Notes under the pieces: model-generated | Told to the model about the DNA's origin: nothing | Database searches by the model: none | The model's input: only the letters and a program-made list of their open reading frames with translations | Made by a program: the position numbers and the translations under genes | Shown: piece by piece, positions 8,070 through 16,840 of the stretch | Position numbering within the stretch: position 1 is the first letter of the stretch | Layout of the letters: every line of letters starts with the position of its first letter | Origin: JANNMJ01 sp031426455 | Lineage (GTDB): Bacteria; Bacteroidota; Bacteroidia; Cytophagales; Hymenobacteraceae | Assembly (NCBI GenBank): GCA_031426455.1 | Contig: JANPLI010000111.1 | Coordinates: 13,303 to 77,302, forward strand | DNA: 64,000 nucleotides | Reading direction: 5' to 3'

Positions 8070-8927
8070 CTACCGCGCCACGATATGAAATGTGACGATA
8101 CCTGAGGCGCCGCCCGCACCGCCGGCCGTGCGCTTGAACGAGGTTTCTTCGAGCGCGGTGCGGTATAGCTGCTCGACGGCCGGGGTCACATTACCAGAAA
8201 TTTTGACGATCGATTCCAGTTCACCGCCCGAGTTGACCTTGATATCGAACACGAGGAGCCCGTTTTCGCTGGAGGCGTCCTTCACGAGTGGCTTTTCGTC
8301 CCAAATCCAGCCCGGCATACGGAGCGAGCCCACGCCGGGGCCGGTACGCCCCGTGCCGGCCCGTTCGTAAAGGGCTTGGGCATTGAGGTCACCGTTGGGG
8401 TTGCCCTGATCGCCAATGCTGCCGGGGCGGTCACCGTTATTGTTGCCGGTGGGCGTGTTCGACGTACCACTGATGCTATTACCACCCATTTTTTGGGGTG
8501 TGTAGGCCGCATTTGGGTTAACGGTGGGCGTCGGCGCCGATTTCGTGACCTCCTTGACGTCCGAATTCGGAGCGGCCACGGTTATTTCCACCTCGTTAGT
8601 CATCGTGGGCTTGGCATCTGGATCGGCATCGGGCTGCACAGGCGTCGGGACGGCTTCAGTAGGCGGGGGCGGCGTGGGATCGTTCTGGGAGGGCGCCGAA
8701 TTCTCCTTATTGAGGGACGCATTGGCCGGTGCATTGGTCTGCACATCGCCAGAGCCGGATTCGTCTAACTGACCGTAGTTCAGCACAATGCCGTTATTGC
8801 CCAGAATCGGTGCCTCTGGCAGCCTCACCAACGAGACAAAAAAGATACCCAGCAGCAGCGCGTGGAAAATGACCGTCGAGGAAATAGCTGTCGTGCGGTC
8901 GGCAGTGGAAGGCGTTTCAGTAGTCAT
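8070..8927 (-). CDS. TonB-like energy transducer, paralogue 1
   Basis: 285 residues with the same plan as the following gene: cytoplasmic MTTETPSTADRTTAI, a single membrane helix about residues 16-36, a Pro-rich linker, and a C-terminal TonB-like domain ending GIVTFHIVAR. The N-terminal 40 and C-terminal 90 residues are near-identical to paralogue 2, while the linker has drifted, so the pair arose by tandem duplication. It follows exbD in the same direction. Two transducers could serve different receptors through a shared ExbBD channel; that is inference. Confidence 0.88.
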   Translation of the reverse strand: MTTETPSTADRTTAISSTVIFHALLLGIFFVSLVRLPEAPILGNNGIVLNYGQLDESGSGDVQTNAPANASLNKENSAPSQNDPTPPPPTEAVPTPVQPDADPDAKPTMTNEVEITVAAPNSDVKEVTKSAPTPTVNPNAAYTPQKMGGNSISGTSNTPTGNNNGDRPGSIGDQGNPNGDLNAQALYERAGTGRTGPGVGSLRMPGWIWDEKPLVKDASSENGLLVFDIKVNSGGELESIVKISGNVTPAVEQLYRTALEETSFKRTAGGAGGASGIVTFHIVAR

Positions 8928-9048
8928 TGGAGAAAATAAGCGGGAAGCATAACTCAGATACCCGTCAACTCAATTTAGAACACCGTCCCGAGCTCATCAG
9001 GCTAACGATGCACTAACGGGTGGAAGTGCATGCAGCGCGAAAATAAAG

Positions 9049-9462
9049 CTAGCTTTTCGGCGCGTCAGCAGCCATTACCACTTTCACTTTCAAGTGATTG
9101 CCGATATCGAGTACATCGACCAGTTTTTGCACGTTCAGCGAACGGTCCACGCGCAGAATCACGGTGGTGGCTTTACGCTCCGTGGTATCGACCGGAATTT
9201 TGGCGGCCAGCTTGGCCTCCAGCTCGGCGGCGATCACGGGGTCCTTGTCCAGAAAAATGCCCCCTTCGGCGGTCATCGAGAGGTTGATCGACTTCTTCAT
9301 TACCGCCTTGCCCGACTTGGCATTTGGCAGCAAAAGTTTGATCACGTTGGGGTTCACCATCGTGGACGCAATCAGGAAGAACAACATCAGGAAAAACATA
9401 ATGTCGTTCATCGCGCCCGTTTCCACGTGGGAAGTGAGCTTGCGGCGGCGGGAGAGATTCAT
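9049..9462 (-). CDS. exbD: ExbD/TolR-family proton channel subunit
   Basis: 137 residues from the ATG at 9462 (MNLSRRRKLTSHVE). One membrane helix, AMNDIMFFLMLFFLIASTMV, contains the conserved aspartate (D20) that carries protons; a periplasmic domain follows (NAKSGKAVMKKSINLSMTAEGG). With ExbB it uses the proton gradient to energise TonB. A longer in-frame start exists upstream, but those 18 extra codons (SSFLIPHSSFLIP) are translated repeat and should be rejected. Confidence 0.92.
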   Translation of the reverse strand: MNLSRRRKLTSHVETGAMNDIMFFLMLFFLIASTMVNPNVIKLLLPNAKSGKAVMKKSINLSMTAEGGIFLDKDPVIAAELEAKLAAKIPVDTTERKATTVILRVDRSLNVQKLVDVLDIGNHLKVKVVMAADAPKS

Positions 9463-9548
9463 AGGAATGAGGAATGAGGAATGAGGAATGAGGAATGAGG
9501 AATCAGTGTCTGGCATTCCTCATTCTTCATTCATAATTCCTCATTAAA
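9463..9548. repeat. GGAATGA heptamer spacer with inverted copy
   Basis: About five GGAATGA units run from 9463, followed by the spacer TCAGTGTCTGGC and inverted ATTCCTC-type units to about 9548. The element fills the exbB-exbD gap: one end touches the exbD start codon and the other lies a few bases after the exbB stop. It could act as a hairpin that sets relative expression of the two subunits. Confidence 0.88.
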
Positions 9549-9550
9549 AT

Positions 9551-10258
9551 TTAGTTATCCTGCAGCACGTCGGTGAATTCCACGGCGGAATTTTCCATCC
9601 GGAATACCACCCGGTCGATCATCACGGTCAGCGTGTGGTAACCGGCGTGGGCGATGATACCCACCACCAGACCCGCCGCCGACGATACCATCTTCTCGTA
9701 CAGGCCACCCGAAATCTGGGTGATACCGAAGTCGCCGCTCGACGCGATGGCGTAGAAAATCTTGATTACCCCCAGAATCGTCCCCACGAAACCGAGCATC
9801 GGCGCGATACCGGCGATGATGCCCAGCACCGAAATGCCTTTTTCCAGACTCAATACTTCCAGCCGGCCCTGGTTTTCGATGCTCGACTCGATGTCTTTGA
9901 GCGGCGCGCCAATCCGGCGGATGCCTTTGTCGATCATCCCCGCCAGCGGGGTGTTGGTTTTGGCGCACAGCGAACGAGCGCCCACCAGGTCGCCTTGAAT
10001 GATTTTGGCCTTCACGGTAGCCATAAACTGCGTCGGATCAGCGGAGGCCCGGCGAATGGCGATGTAGCGTTCGGCAATGATGTACACCGAAACCATCGAC
10101 AGAATCAACAGCGGAATCATCACCCAGCCGCCTTTGAAAATAAGGTCGATGATGGAAATCGGCTTTGTCGCCGCCACCGCATCGGCCGCCGCATTGGCAG
10201 CGGCAGCGGTCGTTTCGGCGGTCGTGGCCCCCCCCTGGAGCAAAAGAGTGAGCAGCAT
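9551..10258 (-). CDS. exbB: ExbB/TolQ/MotA-family proton channel subunit
   Basis: 235 residues. Three membrane segments are visible: GGWVMIPLLILSMVSVYIIAERY near the N-terminus, then ISVLGIIAGIAPMLGFVGTILGVIKIF, then YEKMVSSAAGLVVGIIAHAGYHTL. The GFVGTILGVIKIF stretch is the family core. An N-terminal Ala/Thr-rich lead (TTAETTAAAANAAADA) precedes the first helix. It forms the pentameric part of the ExbBD motor for TonB. First gene of the exbB-exbD-tonB-tonB run. Confidence 0.94.
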   Translation of the reverse strand: MLLTLLLQGGATTAETTAAAANAAADAVAATKPISIIDLIFKGGWVMIPLLILSMVSVYIIAERYIAIRRASADPTQFMATVKAKIIQGDLVGARSLCAKTNTPLAGMIDKGIRRIGAPLKDIESSIENQGRLEVLSLEKGISVLGIIAGIAPMLGFVGTILGVIKIFYAIASSGDFGITQISGGLYEKMVSSAAGLVVGIIAHAGYHTLTVMIDRVVFRMENSAVEFTDVLQDN

Positions 10259-10424
10259 TCGGAGGAAAGTGTGCGCGGAAAATCAGGCCAGCTACCGCAG
10301 CCGGCTGGCCGCTGAACGGGTGAATCAAAAAAAGGGCAAAAGGAAACCGGCGGCATCCGTTCCCGGTCGGGCGGAAAACACCGCTGCCCGGCAGCTAACG
10401 CGGTCGGGCAGCTCGAAATCGATG

Positions 10425-10432
10425 CAAAGGTA
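10425..10432 (-). promoter_or_regulatory. Predicted -7 box for exbB
   Basis: Minus-strand TACCTTTG, a perfect TAnnTTTG match followed by CATC, lies about 165 bases before the exbB start. No clear -33 element was found. The 271-bp spacer between exbB and the upstream gene holds no other feature I can support. Confidence 0.5.
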
Positions 10433-10529
10433 AAAACGCCGCACCTTGTAGGAGCGTGAATCCGGTCGTGGCCAGGAGCAGGTAAAACGCGCTAATCGCT
10501 TCCCTCCTACCCGTCTGGCGCGCCTGATC

Positions 10530-11705
10530 TCAATTCCGAAGTACCCAGACTGCAGCGCCATAGTGCGTGCGGGCCGCGGACAGCGCAGCCGTAGCAGCCG
10601 CCATCGAGTCGTAATCGCCCACCACAACCCGGTAAAGTGCCGACCCCACGGGTGGTGCCAAAACCTGGGGAGCCGCGCCCTCGCCGCCCATTTTTGCGGC
10701 CAGCGCGCGGCCTTTTTCGGCTTTCGCTTGCGAGGAAAAAGCGTTCCAGACCAGGTAAAAATGCCCGCTCGCAGCTTTAGTGGCTGCCACCGGCGCCACC
10801 GGTGTTACGACCGCAGCGGCCGCTACTTTCGGCGCCACCGGCGCGACGGCAACCGGCGCTATGCGGGCCGGCTTCGGAGCAGCCACTCCCCTTGAGGTAG
10901 CTACCTCGTGCCGAACCACCGCCCCTACCGCCTGAGCAGCCGCCACCGGCTTAGGACGCGGAGTGGCCACTGGCGCGGGGGGTAGCGCCGGGGCTATCGA
11001 TGCCAACTGCCCCCCCGGTTCGGGGCGCGAAGCCACCACGGCCGGTAGCGGCTCAGCGGGAAAAATCAACCCGCTGTCGAGCGGCGTGAGGCGGGCGTTG
11101 AGGTAAGTCGCCGTAAAGCTCAACACCACCACGGCCGCCGTCGCCAGACGGTAAAACGGTTGCGAACCAGTGCCCAGGGCCGTCCGCAGACGGGTCAGCA
11201 TTGGTTGCGACGAGTTAGCGCGCGTGGCCGACGTACGGGTACCGCGCTCGGCCCAAGCGGTATCCAGCACAGGCCGGGCCACCAGTTCCGGTAAGCCGAA
11301 GGCCGTGACCAGGGGCAAATAGCCGGGGGGCGCCAGTTCCAGGCGGATCGGCTCGGCTTCGGTAGCGCGGCGTAAGGTGCCCAGGCCGGGCAGTTCGGCG
11401 GCGCGGTGCTGGCGCAGGGAGGCGCGCAGTTCGTCGGTGAAGGTGCGGACCTGCGCGCGGGCGGGTTCCAGGCCAACCGGCGACGGCAGATTCGTTGGGT
11501 TCAACGTCCGTCGGACCGCTTCGGTGAGCAGCCCGTCATCGTGCGAAAGTTTTTCGTTGAACACCACCCGGCGGGCGGGCGGCGCCAGCGTGAAGCGTAC
11601 CGGGTGTACCCGCGCCGGGACTACCTCGGCCAGCAACCCGCCGAAGCCGGGCAGCGTCACGCAGTCGTGTTCGAGCAATAACTGTCGCAACTGATCTGCA
11701 ATCAT
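10530..11705 (-). CDS. HU-CCDC81-like and SPOR domain membrane protein
   Basis: 391 residues from the ATG at 11705 (MIADQLRQLLLEHDCVTLPG). The N-terminal 130 residues resemble the bacterial HU-CCDC81 tandem domains of Bacteroidota (TLPGFGGLL, RRVVFNEKLSHDDGLL). One membrane helix follows at about 175-195 (FYRLATAAVVVLSFTATYL), then an Ala/Pro-rich linker and a C-terminal SPOR domain of about 80 residues (GHFYLVWNAFSSQAKAE to VWVLRN). SPOR domains bind denuded septal peptidoglycan, so a role in envelope division or remodelling is likely. The 18-codon upstream extension is unlikely. Confidence 0.85.
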   Translation of the reverse strand: MIADQLRQLLLEHDCVTLPGFGGLLAEVVPARVHPVRFTLAPPARRVVFNEKLSHDDGLLTEAVRRTLNPTNLPSPVGLEPARAQVRTFTDELRASLRQHRAAELPGLGTLRRATEAEPIRLELAPPGYLPLVTAFGLPELVARPVLDTAWAERGTRTSATRANSSQPMLTRLRTALGTGSQPFYRLATAAVVVLSFTATYLNARLTPLDSGLIFPAEPLPAVVASRPEPGGQLASIAPALPPAPVATPRPKPVAAAQAVGAVVRHEVATSRGVAAPKPARIAPVAVAPVAPKVAAAAVVTPVAPVAATKAASGHFYLVWNAFSSQAKAEKGRALAAKMGGEGAAPQVLAPPVGSALYRVVVGDYDSMAAATAALSAARTHYGAAVWVLRN

Positions 11706-11760
11706 AATCGCCTGAACCGATTGAAAATAAGATAAAATACCTGAGGTGCGTATCAGCACG

Positions 11761-13515
11761 TTAGAACTGATAACCCAGCCCCCCGATCACAGTGATACCG
11801 CGCACCGGGTAGTTCAGATACTGCTGGTACTGTTTGCCCAGCAGGTTCTGCCCCATCGCAAAGAAACTCAATTGGGGCGAGAAACGGTAATCGACGCGGG
11901 CATTGAGGTCGATGACAGCGTCGGTCTGACGATAGAGGCTTTTATCTACTTTTTCGCCCTCGGTCAGCAGGCGCCCGGCGCCGCGCAGGCCATAAGCCTG
12001 GCCCACGACGTACACTTCGCCGCTGATCAGCACCTTGTCGGCGGCGTTGTAGGAGGTCGTCACGGAGCCGCGCAGATTAGGGCGGTGCCAGGCAAATTTC
12101 AGCGAGTCGGTATCCCAAGTGTCATAATCGGCCTTGACCGAAAGCTGGAAGCGCGAGGTGGCGTCGGCCACCAGTTCGACGTGGGCGTTGATATTCCTCG
12201 TCTGGCGGGCATCTTTGACAAAACCTTGATAAGAAACCACGTAGCGCGTGGTGTCACGCCCGCTAGGGTTCACGAACCACAGGTTACGGTACAGGTTGTA
12301 GGAGCCGCGCGCCAGCAGCCGCACAGCCCGGACGGGCGTCAGCGTGAAGCCACCGTAGGCACTGAGTTGGTGGTCGATATCGCGCAGGCGCTGGTTGGGG
12401 GCCAACCAGGGCATCTCGCGGGTCAGGTTGTACATCGTCACGCGTTCCGGGCCACCGCCGGCGCCCAAAAAGAAAACGAAACGGTCGTTGACCAACTCCA
12501 CGGCCATCCGCACGGCGGGGTAGATATTGACTTTGGAGTCATTGAAGAGCGTGTCCGACGAGTAGCCGGCCGTGGCGCCGAGCGAGAGGTCAAAGCGCTC
12601 GCCGTCGTGTTCGTAGGCTACGGTGCCTTTGGCGTAAGTACGTTCGGTCTTGGCCGAATCCTGGTAATTGATCGACGACACATCGCTCCGCACGGCCAGC
12701 CGGTTGTGTTCATTGAAGGCGAACGCCACATTTACCCGCCCAATCAGGTTGGTTTCCTTGCCTTTGAAGTTATCGCTCCACTGCTGAAAACCGCCCGCCA
12801 GGTCATATTGAAAATGCGACTTGGGGTTGATCGACCGAGCATTCACTTCAGCGCCGATCCGGTTGAACTGCTGTTTGATATCGCCGTCCTTCCCCGCAAA
12901 GGCATCCTTCAGGCTACGGTCGTAGCCGTAAAAGTGCGTCGTCTGATTTTCGTAGTCGAGGCGGGCACCCAGCGCGGCGATCTTGGTGAAGTACGTGCCC
13001 TCGGCACCGACGCGGGTGTCGCCGCCGCCGGAGTTTTTGCCGTCCACCGGCCCGGTGCCCGACGATTGGTGGCGTACGTCCAGGCCCAGATGGTAATCGT
13101 CACTCGGTTTGGTGTGGGCACCCAGGCGAGCGTAGGGCGTCGTGTAGTTGCCAAAACCCAACTCGGCGTACAGGCCGGGCACCGGGGCGGCGGCTTCCTG
13201 CCGAATCGGGGCCACTTTCGGCACCACCGTCAGGGGTTTATCGCCTAGTTTGAAGTCCGGAAAGTCGTAGCGTACCGTGCGTTTGACGGGTGGGGGCGGC
13301 GAAAACGGAATCTTGTCGAAGTTGCGGCCCTGCACGGGCAGCTCGTTAGTGCGCGACTTTTCGACCACGATTTCCGTGTCTTCGAGGCGGGCATCCTGGC
13401 CCTGGGCGCGGGCCAACTGGGGCAGCGCGGCCGTCAGGGCGAATGCCGCCAGGGCGAACGGTAACGTCTGGGCGGGCACGGAGGGAAAGGGAGTAGTCAG
13501 CTTGAATTTTGACAT
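11761..13515 (-). CDS. Outer membrane beta-barrel protein, plug-less TonB-receptor type
   Basis: 584 residues from the ATG at 13515. Signal peptide PFALAAFALTAALPQLARAQ. A short linker (VEKSRTNELPVQGRNFDKIP) precedes strands of alternating hydrophobic and aromatic residues through the end GGLGYQF, typical of outer membrane barrels. I see no TonB plug domain. It lies 21 bases after the TPR gene and 55 before the HU/SPOR gene, all on one strand, suggesting a joint operon. Function is not recognised; a receptor or transport partner for the TPR protein is possible. Confidence 0.8.
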   Translation of the reverse strand: MSKFKLTTPFPSVPAQTLPFALAAFALTAALPQLARAQGQDARLEDTEIVVEKSRTNELPVQGRNFDKIPFSPPPPVKRTVRYDFPDFKLGDKPLTVVPKVAPIRQEAAAPVPGLYAELGFGNYTTPYARLGAHTKPSDDYHLGLDVRHQSSGTGPVDGKNSGGGDTRVGAEGTYFTKIAALGARLDYENQTTHFYGYDRSLKDAFAGKDGDIKQQFNRIGAEVNARSINPKSHFQYDLAGGFQQWSDNFKGKETNLIGRVNVAFAFNEHNRLAVRSDVSSINYQDSAKTERTYAKGTVAYEHDGERFDLSLGATAGYSSDTLFNDSKVNIYPAVRMAVELVNDRFVFFLGAGGGPERVTMYNLTREMPWLAPNQRLRDIDHQLSAYGGFTLTPVRAVRLLARGSYNLYRNLWFVNPSGRDTTRYVVSYQGFVKDARQTRNINAHVELVADATSRFQLSVKADYDTWDTDSLKFAWHRPNLRGSVTTSYNAADKVLISGEVYVVGQAYGLRGAGRLLTEGEKVDKSLYRQTDAVIDLNARVDYRFSPQLSFFAMGQNLLGKQYQQYLNYPVRGITVIGGLGYQF

Positions 13516-13536
13516 AACAGCGGGGCCAGCGGCCAC

Positions 13537-16500
13537 TTAGCGGGTGGAGTCGCCCGGCTGGGCGTTGGGGTTAGTATTCTTGCCTTGCTGGCTGCTGCGC
13601 ACGGTGCGCTTCTTCGGCGCGGGCTGGTTGGGATCGGCGACGACCGGCACATCGGTTTTGCCGCTTGCACTCAGCGAAGCCAACTTCTGCTTGGCATCGT
13701 TCAGCACTTCGGCCACCGGGAACTTACCGTCGATGAGCGAGTTGAGCGTTGCCCGCGCCTGGAAAACTTCGCCCTGGGCGGAATAGATGTCGGCCAGCAG
13801 CAGGTACGAACGGCCGAGCCACAGCTCGAAACCGCCGAAGTTCTGGTTCACCTTGATGGCTTCGTCCAGCGCGCCTTTGTACTCTTTCTGACCATACAGG
13901 GTCTTGGCAATCAAGTACTGGGCTTCGGCGCCGTTGTCGTCGCTAGCCGACTTGGCCGCCGTCCGCAGCTCTTCCAGCGCCGTGGCAGTCTGGCCGGTGG
14001 CCAGGGCGCTCTTGGCGCGATAGAGCAGCGCCAGGTTAGTGGCGTTCACCGTGGACGAGCCGGCGGCCAGGATGTCGGCTGCAATCTGGCGGGTCCGGGC
14101 GTAATCGGCACTGGCATAAGTGGCTTTCAGCAGCCCCAACTGGGCGTTGCCTACTTCGCGGCGAGACGTGGCGCTCGACGCCAGACGGGCGTACAGTTCG
14201 TTGGCGCGGGCCAGGTTATTGGTTTCGAGGGCCAGATCAGCGGCGCGGTTCACCGCCTTGTTCATATACTGCGTCCGGCCCTCCTGAATCACCTCATCGA
14301 GCTTCTGGCCACCGGTTTTCTTGTCGCCACCGCGCACGTAGGAGTCAGCGATGAAGTAGCGGGCATCGGCCGCCAGACCATTGCTGGGGTACTGCTTCAG
14401 GAAAGCCTCGAACTTGGGCACCGCCTGCGGGTATTTCTCGGCGAAATACAGCGACTTAGCCGCTTCAAACTCCACCGTTTCCAGGCTCTTCGTGCCGGGG
14501 TTCCGCAGCTTGAAGGCTTGCAGATACGGGTCGAACTCTTCCGTCCGGCCGGCGGCCGTCAGCGCCTCCTGCAACGAGAACAGCGCCGACTCGGCCACCT
14601 TGTTGGAGGCGTAGTTATCGAGGACGTTCTTGAAGTCGAGTACGGCCTTATCGGTCTGCTGCTGGTTCGAGTAAGCCACGCCGCGCTTCACCAGTGCCTG
14701 CGGCACCAGCCCTGACTGCGGCGCCCGGGTCAGCATCGCCGTAAAGCCATCGGCAGCCTGGGCGTAGCGACCGGCCTCGAAATCGAACTGCGCCTGCTGA
14801 AACAGCGCGTTGTCGAAGAGCGGTGATTGCGGGAAGCGCGTCACCAATTCCCCCAGCGCGGCGATAGCCTGCTCGCGCTGTCCACTCAGCCCCAGCGTAA
14901 CACCCTTCTGAAACAGGGCCATATCCTGAGCCGGGCCGCCAGCGGCCAGCACTTTGTCGTACAAAAACAGGGACTTTGGGTAGTCCTTCGCCACAAAGTA
15001 GCAGTCGGCCAGCCGTAGCGTGGCATCTACCACGTTGGGCGCCGACGCCAGGCGGGTGGAATCGGCATTCTCGACAAAAGACTTGAAATGAATCAGCGCC
15101 TTGTCGTACTGCTTAGTATTGTAGAGAGCGTAGCCGAGGCCGTAGCGCGAAAGGCGGTACCAGTTCGTTTGGCCGGCCTTCACATCGTCGCGGAACACAT
15201 TGGCGTAGGCGTCGGCGGCATCGTCCCAGCGGCCCAGGCCCGAAAGCGCCTCGCCCTTCAGGAACGTAGCCGCGGCGCGCAACTCGGCATCGCCGGGGTG
15301 CTGCACCGACTTATTGAGGTTCACCAGCGCCGCCTCCGGCTGACCGGCGTTATAATCCTGCGAGGCCTGGTAGAAAGTGACGCGCTGGTAGAGGTTGTTG
15401 ATCTTGGTCGTGCGGCGGGCACTGCTCAGGCTTTCCACGTACTTGATCGCCGCCACGTAGTCCGACGAGTTCAGGTACGACTCCGACAACATATCGTCGG
15501 CCGCGTCGCCGAGTTTCGACTTCGGAAACTTCTGGTTGAATTCGGTCAGCGTCTGGATGACGGCCCGCGTATCACCCTGCTCGAAGTTGATTTCGGCCAC
15601 CTTGAACGTGGCCTGCTCGGTCAGTTTCTTTTCCAGCGGCGTAATGCGCGCCTGGTTGAAAGCAGTCAAGGCAAAAGGCTTGTTATCTGCCCGCAAATAA
15701 CTCAGGCCCAAGTGGTAGGCGGCGTATTGCCCCAGCGTGTCGCGCAGCGCAGCTACTGGCTGAAACCGCTGCACGGCCACCGGATACTCCTTGACTTTGT
15801 AGGCGGCGAAACCGGTTTTGTATTCGAGCAGCGCCTCGCCCCGCGGGCCGCGCGTCATTCCGGGCTTGCCGGCCGCGGCGGCCAGCGACGGCAGCGCCTG
15901 GGCGTAATTCTCCTGCTGAAAGTAGGAATCGCCCACGAGCAGCTTGATCTCGTCGGTGCCCTGCACGGCGGGCTTGATGGCCAGCGCCGCCTCGCCGTAG
16001 GCAATCACTTCGGCCAGGTTGCCTTCGCGGTACAGGATGCCCGTCAGCAGTTGCGGCACGACTGGCTTGTAAGCGGGGCTTTTGGCGGCGTTGTTGAGGT
16101 CGGTTTTGGCACCGGCTAGGTCGTTGGCGCGGAAACCGAGGTAGCCGGCATAGTACGATGAGGCGGCGGCGTACTCGTGCGTTCCTTTTTTATTACGGTC
16201 GAAGAGAATCCGCGCCTTGTCGTACTCCTTGGTCGAAAAGTAGGCGTAGGCGAGCTTGAACTCCGACTCCGTGCGCTGTTCCGGATTCAGCAGCGCCGGC
16301 CCCACTTTCGTGAAGTTGATGATGGTCTGGGCGTAGTCTTTCCGCTCGAAATAGAAGCGCCCCAGCTCAAAGAATGCCAGTGCGGCCTTCGGATGCGCCG
16401 GGTAAGCCGCCGCAAAACCGAGCATCTTGCTTTCGGCATCGGGTTGCAGGAGCCGCAACCCGCTTACGGCCGCGTAGTAGGTGGCATCGGCGCCGCGCTC

Positions 16501-16713
16501 GGGGTCGGCCTTCACGGCGGGCTGACGCAGGTACTCGGCAAAAGCGGCCTGGGCTGGCCCGTAAAGCTGACGGCTGAAGAGCCGAACGCCCTCCTGATAA
16601 CGCGCTTCCGGGTGCAGCACCTGCTGCGTCTGCTGAGCGACGGCGGGCTGCGCCACCAGGGCGGCACCCGCTCCCCAGGAAGCAGCCAGAAATAGCCAGG
16701 GACGAAGGTTCAT
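13537..16713 (-). CDS. Large tetratricopeptide-repeat periplasmic or envelope protein
   Basis: 1058 residues from the ATG at 16713; the TTG two codons upstream is less likely. Signal peptide PWLFLAASWGAGAALVAQPAVAQQ. The rest is helical TPR-type repeats throughout (for example YLRQPAVKADPERGADATYYA, ALFQKGVTLGLSGQREQAI). The tail is polar and Lys/Asn-rich (KKRTVRSSQQGKNTN). TPR arrays scaffold protein complexes. It is first in the module with the barrel protein, HU/SPOR protein and ExbBD-TonB. Exact role unknown. Confidence 0.88.
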   Translation of the reverse strand: MNLRPWLFLAASWGAGAALVAQPAVAQQTQQVLHPEARYQEGVRLFSRQLYGPAQAAFAEYLRQPAVKADPERGADATYYAAVSGLRLLQPDAESKMLGFAAAYPAHPKAALAFFELGRFYFERKDYAQTIINFTKVGPALLNPEQRTESEFKLAYAYFSTKEYDKARILFDRNKKGTHEYAAASSYYAGYLGFRANDLAGAKTDLNNAAKSPAYKPVVPQLLTGILYREGNLAEVIAYGEAALAIKPAVQGTDEIKLLVGDSYFQQENYAQALPSLAAAAGKPGMTRGPRGEALLEYKTGFAAYKVKEYPVAVQRFQPVAALRDTLGQYAAYHLGLSYLRADNKPFALTAFNQARITPLEKKLTEQATFKVAEINFEQGDTRAVIQTLTEFNQKFPKSKLGDAADDMLSESYLNSSDYVAAIKYVESLSSARRTTKINNLYQRVTFYQASQDYNAGQPEAALVNLNKSVQHPGDAELRAAATFLKGEALSGLGRWDDAADAYANVFRDDVKAGQTNWYRLSRYGLGYALYNTKQYDKALIHFKSFVENADSTRLASAPNVVDATLRLADCYFVAKDYPKSLFLYDKVLAAGGPAQDMALFQKGVTLGLSGQREQAIAALGELVTRFPQSPLFDNALFQQAQFDFEAGRYAQAADGFTAMLTRAPQSGLVPQALVKRGVAYSNQQQTDKAVLDFKNVLDNYASNKVAESALFSLQEALTAAGRTEEFDPYLQAFKLRNPGTKSLETVEFEAAKSLYFAEKYPQAVPKFEAFLKQYPSNGLAADARYFIADSYVRGGDKKTGGQKLDEVIQEGRTQYMNKAVNRAADLALETNNLARANELYARLASSATSRREVGNAQLGLLKATYASADYARTRQIAADILAAGSSTVNATNLALLYRAKSALATGQTATALEELRTAAKSASDDNGAEAQYLIAKTLYGQKEYKGALDEAIKVNQNFGGFELWLGRSYLLLADIYSAQGEVFQARATLNSLIDGKFPVAEVLNDAKQKLASLSASGKTDVPVVADPNQPAPKKRTVRSSQQGKNTNPNAQPGDSTR

Positions 16714-16840
16714 AAGCAATGAGGAATGAGGAATGAAGAATGAGGAATGGGGAGGAAGGAATGGGGAGTGCGGAGTACGAAATGGGTTACCGCCAGTTTC
16801 TTACCCAAAATTTTCCGATTCCTCATTTCTCATTCCTTAT
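16714..16840. repeat. GGAATGA-type heptamer spacer with inverted copy
   Basis: Units AATGAGG/AATGAAG run from 16718 to about 16765. A spacer follows, then inverted units (CTCATTTCTCATTCCTTATT) to the stop of the next gene. The element fills the full gap between the TPR gene start and the stop of the TonB-dependent receptor upstream of it. The unit is the same as in the exbB-exbD spacer, but the spacer sequence differs. Confidence 0.85.

Noticed and set aside
9463..9516. Longer exbD start giving SSFLIPHSSFLIP
   Set aside because: The extra residues are translated GGAATGA repeat; the ATG at 9462 gives the normal ExbD N-terminus.
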